This document shows, piece after piece, positions 51,448-58,786 of a stretch of 64,000 nucleotides of DNA. Every line of letters begins with the position of its first letter. Position 1 is the first letter of the stretch. The position numbers and the translations under genes were made by a program. The stretch lies in the NCBI GenBank assembly GCA_947502765.1, contig CANNBA010000009.1, positions 31,734 through 95,733 on the forward strand. The letters run 5' to 3'. The notes under the pieces were generated by a model. The model ran no database searches. It was not told the DNA's origin and saw only the letters and a list, made by a program, of their open reading frames with translations. This DNA is from BACL11 sp945865535. Lineage in GTDB: Bacteria; Bacteroidota; Bacteroidia; Flavobacteriales; BACL11.

Positions 51448-52386
51448 ATGAAAATAGGAATAGATATAATGGGGGGCGATTATGCCCCAAAAAAAACAGT
51501 TCATGGAGCAATTCTTGCTCTTAATGAACTTCCAAAAAATATAACAGTAGTTTTATTTGGCAAGAAAAATGAAATTCTTTCTGAACTAAAACAACATGAC
51601 TTTAGTGCCGATAAGTTTGAAATTGTTGATTGTTCTGAAGTTATTAGTATGGAAGAGCATGCCACAAAAGCTTACAGATCAAAACCAGATTCAAGCATTT
51701 CAAAAGGCTTTGAATATTTAGCAAAAGGAGAAATTGATGGATTTGCTTCTGCTGGAAATACTGGAGCCATGTTCGTAGGTGGTTTTTATGCCATAAAAGC
51801 AATTCCTGGAATTATAAGGCCCCCTCTTACCGTGCTAATTCCTAGAGAAGATGGTGGAGTCACAGTCTTACTTGATGTTGGGGCAAATACCGATTGTAAA
51901 CCAGATGTCCTATATCAATTTGGGACTTTAGGATCTCTATTTTCTCAATACGTTTGCGGTACTAAAAATCCAAAAGTAAGTTTGTTAAATTTAGGAGAAG
52001 AAAAAACAAAAGGAAATCTACTTACTCAGGCCGCCTATACATTAATGGAAGACAACCCCGACTACACATTTATTGGAAATTGTGAAGGAAGGGATATTTT
52101 TAATTCAAAAAGTGATGTTATTGTTTGTGATGGATTTACAGGCAATATAGCTTTAAAAGAAATAGAAGGGATATATAATATTATGAAAAAAAGAGGACTT
52201 CTTGATGATTTCTTTAAGCGTTTCAACTATGAAAATTATGGAGGAACTCCTATCTTGGGATTGAATAAAACTGTAATCATAGGGCACGGAATTTCGAATG
52301 AAATTGCCATTAAAAATATGATTGTGCTTACTAAAAATATTGTAGAAGCGGATTTAGTTAATAAAATAAAAGACAATATCCGCTAA
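51448..52386 (+). CDS. plsX: Phosphate acyltransferase PlsX
   Basis: A 312-residue enzyme making acyl-phosphate from acyl-ACP for phospholipid synthesis. KIGIDIMGGDYAPKKTVHGA at the N-terminus, the ASAGNTGAMF block and GNCEGRD...VCDGFTGNIALK are PlsX landmarks. Its stop overlaps the fabH ATG (TAATG). Confidence 0.94.
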   Translation: MKIGIDIMGGDYAPKKTVHGAILALNELPKNITVVLFGKKNEILSELKQHDFSADKFEIVDCSEVISMEEHATKAYRSKPDSSISKGFEYLAKGEIDGFASAGNTGAMFVGGFYAIKAIPGIIRPPLTVLIPREDGGVTVLLDVGANTDCKPDVLYQFGTLGSLFSQYVCGTKNPKVSLLNLGEEKTKGNLLTQAAYTLMEDNPDYTFIGNCEGRDIFNSKSDVIVCDGFTGNIALKEIEGIYNIMKKRGLLDDFFKRFNYENYGGTPILGLNKTVIIGHGISNEIAIKNMIVLTKNIVEADLVNKIKDNIR

Positions 52387-53387
52387 TGGGAAAGATTACA
52401 GCTGCAATAACAGGAATTCAGGGGTATGTTCCAGATTATATTCTGACAAATAAGGAATTGGAGACAATGGTGGACACCAATGATGAATGGATTACAATTA
52501 GAACTGGAATTAAGCAAAGGAGAATTCTGAAAGGGGAAGGAAAAGGATCTTCAGATATGGGAGCAGAGGCAATAAAAGGATTATTACAAAAAACAAATAC
52601 TGGTGCAGAAGAAATTGATTTAATTATTTGTGCAACCGCTACTCCGGATATGATATTCCCTTCTACTGCATGCATCATTGCAGATAAAGTCGGGGCAACA
52701 AATTGTTTTGCATACGATTTAATGGCAGCTTGCTCCGGTTTTTTGTATGCACTTTCAACGGCATCAAAATTTATAGAAACAGGGACTTATAAAAAAGTTG
52801 TTGTTGTGGGAGCCGACAAAATGTCTTCTATTGTAGATTATACGGAAAGAGCCACCTGTATTCTTTTTGGTGATGGTGCTGGAGCGGTTCTTTTAGAGCC
52901 TTCTGAGGATGGGCTAGGGATACAAGATTCAATTTTAAAATCAGATGGTTCGGGAAGAGCTTTTTTACATTTGAAAGCGGGTGGTTCTGTAAAACCAGCC
53001 TCTTATAAAACAATAGACAATAAAGAGCATTTTATTTTCCAAGATGGCCAGCCTGTTTTTAAAGCTGCAGTAAAAGGTATGGCAGATGTTTCTGAAGAAA
53101 TAATGAAAAAAAATAACCTGACTGCAGATGATATAGCTTGGTTAGTTCCCCACCAGGCAAATAAACGAATAATTGATGCCACTGCTAGAAGAATGGGAGT
53201 GGGAAGCGAAAAGGTAATGCTAAATATTGAAAAATATGGTAATACCACAAATGGAACAATTCCTTTATGTTTATGGGAATGGGAAAGCCAACTAAAGAAA
53301 GGAGATAATCTGATTCTTGCTGCATTTGGTGGAGGGTTTACTTGGGGCTCAATCTATCTAAAATGGGCTTACGATTCAAATAAATAG
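52386..53387 (+). CDS. fabH: 3-oxoacyl-ACP synthase III
   Basis: A 333-residue condensing enzyme starting fatty-acid synthesis from acyl-CoA and malonyl-ACP. The catalytic Cys is C116 in LMAACSGFL; the His is in WLVPHQANKRI and the Asn in KYGNTTNGTIPL. It is coupled to plsX and followed by accB-accC. Confidence 0.95.
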   Translation: MGKITAAITGIQGYVPDYILTNKELETMVDTNDEWITIRTGIKQRRILKGEGKGSSDMGAEAIKGLLQKTNTGAEEIDLIICATATPDMIFPSTACIIADKVGATNCFAYDLMAACSGFLYALSTASKFIETGTYKKVVVVGADKMSSIVDYTERATCILFGDGAGAVLLEPSEDGLGIQDSILKSDGSGRAFLHLKAGGSVKPASYKTIDNKEHFIFQDGQPVFKAAVKGMADVSEEIMKKNNLTADDIAWLVPHQANKRIIDATARRMGVGSEKVMLNIEKYGNTTNGTIPLCLWEWESQLKKGDNLILAAFGGGFTWGSIYLKWAYDSNK

Positions 53388-53414
53388 TTATTTTTGTATT
53401 TTTAAATAACTATT
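53383..53414 (+). promoter_or_regulatory. accB promoter element within a perfect inverted repeat
   Basis: AATAGTTATTT (53383-53393) and AAATAACTATT (53404-53414) are perfect 11-base inverted repeats around a 10-base loop. The -7-like element TATTTTTG (53389-53396) lies inside. It begins at the fabH stop and ends 4 bases before the accB ATG at 53418. Confidence 0.55.
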
Positions 53415-53417
53415 ACA

Positions 53418-53915
53418 ATGAAGAAAATGGATTTAAAAGATATTCAAGAATTAATAAAATTTGTTGCAAAATCTGGGGCTACAGAAGTGGCTTTAGAAAT
53501 AGACAACATTAAAATTTCCATCAAATCACCAGCTAAGAAAAGAAGAGGTGAAGAAGATGAAGATACTGCTATTATTCAGCAAGTTCCTGCTCCAATTGTA
53601 GCGACTCAAGTTGTAGCAGCTCCTACGCAAGTTGCAAGCCCAATTGCAGAAAATACATCTTCTGATCAGGCAAACTATATTACTATAAAATCATCTATGA
53701 TTGGAACTTTTTACCGCTCATCATCTCCTGAAACGCCACCATTTGTAAATGTGGGGGATTCTATTAAAGAAGGCGATACAATCTGCATTATTGAGGCAAT
53801 GAAACTTTTTAATGAAATTGAAGCAGAGGTATCGGGGAAAGTAGTAAAAGTTTTAGTTGATGACACTACTCCTGTTGAGTTTGATCAACCTCTTTTCTTA
53901 GTAGATCCTTCTTAA
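53418..53915 (+). CDS. accB: Acetyl-CoA carboxylase biotin carboxyl carrier protein
   Basis: A 165-residue carrier. A short N-terminal helix (DLKDIQELIKFVAKSGATEVALE) is followed by an Ala/Pro-rich linker (~55-82) and the biotinyl domain with the EAMKLFNE motif; K129 is the biotinylated residue. It works with accC, 18 bases downstream. Confidence 0.95.
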   Translation: MKKMDLKDIQELIKFVAKSGATEVALEIDNIKISIKSPAKKRRGEEDEDTAIIQQVPAPIVATQVVAAPTQVASPIAENTSSDQANYITIKSSMIGTFYRSSSPETPPFVNVGDSIKEGDTICIIEAMKLFNEIEAEVSGKVVKVLVDDTTPVEFDQPLFLVDPS

Positions 53916-53933
53916 AAATTTACACCAAGAATT

Positions 53934-55271
53934 ATGTTTAAAAAAATTCTAATTGCCAACAGAGGTGAAATTGCATTACGAATTATCCGTACTTGTAAAG
54001 AAATGGGGATAAAAACGGTAGCCGTTTATTCAAAAGCGGATACAGCCAGTTTACACGTAAGATTTGCTGATGAAGCGGTTTGTATCGGTCCTGCTCCAAG
54101 TTCAGAGTCTTACTTGAAAATAGCAAATATTATTTCGGCAGCTGAAATTACAAATGCTGATGCAATTCATCCAGGCTATGGATTTTTGGCTGAAAACTCA
54201 AACTTTTCCAAAATTTGCAGTGAAAATAATATCAAATTTATTGGGGCTTCACCAGAAATGATTGATGGAATGGGCGATAAAGCTGCTGCCAAAGAAACTA
54301 TGAAAAAAGCTGGAGTTCCTACAATTCCAGGTTCTGATGGACTAATAAAAGATTTTAATGAGTGTGCAAAATTAGCCGCTGATGTGGTTGGATATCCAGT
54401 AATGCTTAAAGCTACTGCTGGTGGTGGTGGAAAAGGAATGCGATTAGTTTGGAAATCAGAAGATCTAGAAGATGCTTGGAATAGTGCAAGGAAAGAAGCG
54501 AAAGCAGCCTTTGGAAATGATGGAATGTACATGGAAAAATTCATTGAAAATCCAAGGCATATTGAAATTCAGATAATTGGGGATAACTCAGGTAAAGCGG
54601 CCCATCTATCAGAAAGAGATTGTTCTATACAAAGAAGACATCAAAAATTAGTAGAAGAAACCCCATCTCCTTTTATGACTGATAAATTAAGACAAGATAT
54701 GGGAATGGCTGCTATTAAAGCTGCAGAATCTGTAAATTATGAAGGGGTTGGCACAGTAGAATTTTTAGTTGATAAAAACCGAAATTTCTACTTTATGGAA
54801 ATGAATACCCGTATTCAAGTAGAACACCCTATTACTGAAGAAGTTATTGATTACGATCTGATTCGAGAACAAATTAAAGTTGCTGCAGGAATTAAAATAT
54901 CAGGCAAAAATTATACTCCTCAATTGCATGCCATTGAATGTCGAATTAATGCAGAAGATCCCAAAAATGATTTCAGGCCTTGCCCAGGTTTAATTACTAA
55001 TTTTCATGCTCCAGGAGGTCATGGAATTAGAATAGACACTCATGCCTATGCAAACTATATGATTCCTCCTTACTATGACTCTATGATTGGAAAAGTGATT
55101 ACTGTTGCCCAAACAAGAGAGGAGGCAATTGCAAAAATGGAAAGAGCTTTAGATGAATTTATTATTGAGGGGATTAAAACTACCATTCCATTTCATCAAA
55201 AGTTAATGAAAAATGAAGATTTCCGAAAAGGCAATTACACCACTAAATTTATGGAAACATTTGAAATGTAA
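53934..55271 (+). CDS. accC: Acetyl-CoA carboxylase, biotin carboxylase subunit
   Basis: A 445-residue ATP-grasp enzyme. FKKILIANRGEIALRIIRTC starts the protein; LKATAGGGGKGMRLVW (~160) is the ATP lid, HPGYGFLAEN and EMNTRIQVEHPITE the catalytic region. It carboxylates biotin on AccB. It ends the plsX-fabH-accBC block and is followed by a terminator. Confidence 0.95.
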   Translation: MFKKILIANRGEIALRIIRTCKEMGIKTVAVYSKADTASLHVRFADEAVCIGPAPSSESYLKIANIISAAEITNADAIHPGYGFLAENSNFSKICSENNIKFIGASPEMIDGMGDKAAAKETMKKAGVPTIPGSDGLIKDFNECAKLAADVVGYPVMLKATAGGGGKGMRLVWKSEDLEDAWNSARKEAKAAFGNDGMYMEKFIENPRHIEIQIIGDNSGKAAHLSERDCSIQRRHQKLVEETPSPFMTDKLRQDMGMAAIKAAESVNYEGVGTVEFLVDKNRNFYFMEMNTRIQVEHPITEEVIDYDLIREQIKVAAGIKISGKNYTPQLHAIECRINAEDPKNDFRPCPGLITNFHAPGGHGIRIDTHAYANYMIPPYYDSMIGKVITVAQTREEAIAKMERALDEFIIEGIKTTIPFHQKLMKNEDFRKGNYTTKFMETFEM

Positions 55272-55274
55272 AAT

Positions 55275-55303
55275 AAAAAAGCTCTCTTATGAGGGCTTTT
55301 TTA
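55275..55303 (+). terminator. Terminator after accC
   Basis: AAAAAAGCTCTC / GAGGGCTTTTTT stem (one G-T pair) with a 4-base loop and T-run, 3 bases after the accC stop. Confidence 0.85.
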
Positions 55304-55379
55304 ATTGTACTAGTTCATATTTATAATGTTTAAACAATCACTAGTTTGAGCTTTAATTATTATCTCTTTCATTTTTGTT

Positions 55380-55436
55380 TATTACTACTTACGCTTTCGT
55401 GCCTGTTTTCGCCCAACGATACACGTTATCTGATTT
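55380..55436 (-). other. Integron attC-like motif downstream of the antiporter gene
   Basis: On the minus strand the sequence just after the antiporter stop reads AACGTGTATCGTTGGGC. It contains GTTGGGC (fits GTTRRRY of attC sites) and short AACG/CGTT arms, then a locally GC-richer stretch (AAAACAGGCACGAAAGCG). It resembles the intercassette repeats of environmental Bacteroidota from memory; no partner half-site was found here. Confidence 0.3.
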
Positions 55437-55440
55437 AAAG

Positions 55441-56609
55441 TCATTTTCTTTGGGGTTTAACCGTTAATAAACCAATCATCATTATGAATGCAGTCAGAAT
55501 AATTACCTGAATGATTAGTGATTTATTTACAAGTGAAATGGTACTTGTTGGCTCTATAGAGAGAAAAAGTAAAATTGTAATAAGACCTCTTGGGGATATA
55601 AACAAAAGAGGGTGCAAGGGAAGTTTGGAAAGTTTTAGTTGAATTGCCCTAAAAAGAAAAATGGTAAATACAATCCCCAAAGCCCATATAAAGGTGTTTG
55701 GGTTTAATACCTCCTTTGTCTCTATTAAGTATCCGAAAAGTAAAAAGAACAATGCTCTTACTAAAAAGGATACTTCAATGGTAAGTTCTGTAAATTTCGT
55801 CACTTCTTTAATTAAATTATCAGGCCTGAATTTTGCAATCCAATTAAAGCCTTTCAACTCTTTAATGTTGCCTATAAATAAACCAAAAATCAAAATAAAA
55901 AGCAGTCCAGGTAGATGATAGATTTTAAAAATCGCATAAATTAAAATTACAAGCAGAATGATTGGAATAAACTTTATGTGATGTTCTATTTTGTTAAGCA
56001 AAAAAGAAAGCCCAATTGTCGCAATAAAGGATAAAACTAAAATGATTATGAGTTGCAAGCCAAAGTGCGCTACTGAAAGAATATCAATTGCTGCATTTAC
56101 TGCAAGAAAATTAAAAAAAGAACTGCTAAAATATCGGATAAACTACTTTCATAAATTACAAACTCTTTATTGTTAGATGAAAGATTTCTGACACTTGGAA
56201 TTGCAATAGCACTGCTGATTACACAAAAGGGAATTGCATTTATCAAACTGGCCTTAAAATCAAAGTTGCCAAAATAGTTGAAAGCAAATGCAAAAAGAAA
56301 TGCCAAAGCTAACATAGTTATTAAAGCCCCAAAAAAAGATATTTTGATAAGCCCTAACTTTGATTTGTTTATCTTAAGTTCTAAGGAGCCCTCAAGAACA
56401 ATTAGTATTAATCCAATTGTCCCTAATACTGGAAGAAGGAAAGAAAAGTCAGGAAGCTGAAACCCAAACCTTGTTGAAAGTTGTCTTATTGACCAACCCA
56501 AAATCAATAAAAGAATTACAGAGGGGATTTTTGTCTTTGAAGAAGTCAGATCGAACACATAAGCAATAATTAGAAGGAGACAAAATGTTGTGATTATAGT
56601 TGTCGTCAT
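55441..56609 (-). pseudogene. Cation:proton antiporter (CPA-type), split by a -1 frame change
   Basis: Two minus-strand frames encode halves of one ~390-residue membrane transporter. The N-terminal half (56609-56097, about six helices, starting MTTTIITTFCLLLII) ends at TAG-free sequence ...ILAVLFLIFLQ then TAA. In the -1 frame the protein continues LAVNAAIDILSVAHFG and runs to 55441, with further helices and a Lys-rich end (VKPQRK). The switch point is a T7 run (A7 at 56113-56119 on the plus strand). One extra T would restore a single frame; so would -1 slippage on T TTT TTA. It looks like the membrane domain of a Na+/H+ or K+/H+ antiporter without a regulatory tail. Pseudogene, assembly error or programmed frameshift cannot be told apart here. 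Confidence 0.8.
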
Positions 56610-56626
56610 TATTGGACATGTATAAA

Positions 56627-58753
56627 TTACTCCACTATAATTTTTTTAACCGTATTCCCTTTTTTAGTAATAACCTTTACAAAATAAATTCCCTCTGTAT
56701 CAATAGCTATTGTCGTGCCATCATTAACAGACAACAACTTTCCATCAACCGCATAAAGATTTATTTGTAAAATTTCTAAATCACTTTTAACTGTTACTTT
56801 TCCAGCTGATGGATTTGGGAACACTGAGATTTCAATATCTATTAATTCATCAATAGCATTTGGAGCTCCTAACTCCCCCCATCTTTTCTCAAATTCCTGC
56901 AAGTATATATTTGCAATTGTCGCATTATGAATAATAAGGGTATTTTCATCAGATTCATTCTCTGCATTATTACTCCAATTGTGAGATCCCGTTAGAACTA
57001 TAGGATCAGAGCCTGCAATATTTCCATCTGCAATTGCATACTTATGATGAAATGAATTTGAAACTCCCATATGAGATCTCATATTTACACCATTAGTCTG
57101 AAGATTTGCAAACTCACTGCCCGTAGTATTTACATCTTCAATAATCCCTCTAATATTCACCCCAAACTGAGCATCTTTATCAATTATTGTCTGTGCTAAA
57201 TCGTCTCGAGTAAAACTTAGAAGTCCGAATTCAAAAGTATAATCAACGCTTTCAATTACCTTAGTAATTTGATTGGTGGTTTGATCAGAGGGAGAAAAGT
57301 ACACCTCAACATCAGAGCCTCCTACAATAAATTTATGTGGAGTGTTATCCGATTTATTTGCTCCAAAAGTTCCTCCCCACATTTCATCAAACTCCATAGT
57401 ATACGCTTTGGCTACCGCTTCATCCTGAATAAAAATAATATTATTATAGTCATTAAATAAATTACCTGGATTTGTCCAATTGGTAGAGCCTCCCATTATC
57501 CATGAATTATCAGTAGAATTTGCATCAACAATAATGAATTTATTATGCATAATTCCTGCTGGTGCAGGATCACGATAAACAATAGGAATGCCCGAATTTA
57601 ATGAGGATAACATAGAATTCACCACATCATCATCAGCAATATAACGAACAGCAACCCCCCTATTATAAGCGGCATTTATTGCCGCTGCAATGGTAGCATC
57701 TGAAGCGTTATACACACAAATATCTAATGTGTTTTGAGCTAAATCCATATATGCAGCAATAGTATCGTTAATAGCAGTATTTATATCTTGAGCAGCTACT
57801 CCAGTTGAAAATGAATTATCAACTGAATGATTAAAGTATGGACGAATAACGCCTGATGAATTTGAAGCAGTTGAATATAGTCCAATAGATGAAAATGCAG
57901 TATCACTTCCATTAATCGAATAACATTCTACATAATAAAAAGTAGCTGGTGAAAGACCTGTTAAACTCATACTATGAGTTAAAGTATTTCCACCATTATT
58001 TAAAACTGTGCCAAATCCATTTGTTAATCCGTAATTACAATTAGTTGATGAAGAATCTGAAACGCTCCAGCTTAAATCAAAAGAAGTGGTAGTAATATTA
58101 GATTGAACTATTGCTGAAGTAAATATCAATACTCCTGTTTGTATAATATCAGCTGAGTCTCTTGGCAAAATTTGATACCCATCATTGGCTGGAGTTGAAA
58201 AAGTATATTGTGAAGAAATTCCAGTTAGGGTAACTAATCCCATTGGAATCATAGCGTTTACTAAAGGATGTCCAGTTTTTACATAAATTTTTCCTGTTTC
58301 GCTATTTGATACAAAATCATGTGTGCCAACTGTAAAAAGTGAGCCCCCATTATTGAAAAGTACATTTTCTATTTGTATCAACTCTCCTTCTGTGCTTTCA
58401 CCAACTTGTAAGGGCGTAATCACTTGTGGAACCACTGAATTTCCAGCTGAATTTGTTGTAACCGAATTAACCGGTTGCATTTCCATTAATCCATTATAAT
58501 TTACTAAAACTCCTGTTACAGTAACTTCCTCTCCTCTAACTACAGCTCCTAATACAGCAGGATCATAAAGAGCCATACCTGCGGTAGCATCCTCAATATA
58601 ACGGATTGGTCCAAGTTCATCTCCATTAGTAACAATCCCAGTTATAGTGACTGTTGATCCTACTCCCATAGCTCTAGCTGCTGCAATATTTGCTTGCGAA
58701 AATGCTGTATAACTCAATAGAGTGGACAAAATAAAAATTGTTGTTTTTTTCAT
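56627..58753 (-). CDS. Secreted phospholipase D-like (putative nuclease) protein with T9SS sorting domain
   Basis: A 708-residue protein with a signal peptide (cut near AFSQ). Residues ~25-205 are an OB-fold-like domain (VGSTVTITGIVTNGDELGPIRYIED), ~210-300 a fibronectin type III-like domain, and ~310-620 a phospholipase D domain pair with two HKD motifs (HNKFIIVDA with GGSTNW; HHKYAIADG with TGSHNW). A type-A T9SS tail follows (ISVFPNPSAGKVTVKSD...VKKIIVE). PLD nucleases of this layout degrade extracellular DNA; phospholipase activity is the alternative. Confidence 0.85.
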   Translation of the reverse strand: MKKTTIFILSTLLSYTAFSQANIAAARAMGVGSTVTITGIVTNGDELGPIRYIEDATAGMALYDPAVLGAVVRGEEVTVTGVLVNYNGLMEMQPVNSVTTNSAGNSVVPQVITPLQVGESTEGELIQIENVLFNNGGSLFTVGTHDFVSNSETGKIYVKTGHPLVNAMIPMGLVTLTGISSQYTFSTPANDGYQILPRDSADIIQTGVLIFTSAIVQSNITTTSFDLSWSVSDSSSTNCNYGLTNGFGTVLNNGGNTLTHSMSLTGLSPATFYYVECYSINGSDTAFSSIGLYSTASNSSGVIRPYFNHSVDNSFSTGVAAQDINTAINDTIAAYMDLAQNTLDICVYNASDATIAAAINAAYNRGVAVRYIADDDVVNSMLSSLNSGIPIVYRDPAPAGIMHNKFIIVDANSTDNSWIMGGSTNWTNPGNLFNDYNNIIFIQDEAVAKAYTMEFDEMWGGTFGANKSDNTPHKFIVGGSDVEVYFSPSDQTTNQITKVIESVDYTFEFGLLSFTRDDLAQTIIDKDAQFGVNIRGIIEDVNTTGSEFANLQTNGVNMRSHMGVSNSFHHKYAIADGNIAGSDPIVLTGSHNWSNNAENESDENTLIIHNATIANIYLQEFEKRWGELGAPNAIDELIDIEISVFPNPSAGKVTVKSDLEILQINLYAVDGKLLSVNDGTTIAIDTEGIYFVKVITKKGNTVKKIIVE

Positions 58754-58786
58754 TATTATATTATTTAAGTATTATTATTTATGTAA

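Noticed and set aside
53004..53248. Minus-strand frame within fabH
   Set aside because: Antisense to conserved catalytic segments of fabH; no independent evidence.
56037..56096. Reading the C-terminal antiporter half as an independent gene
   Set aside because: It lacks an ATG and a leader, and the -1 frame upstream continues without a stop to the T7 run with sensible transporter sequence, so a split single gene is more likely.
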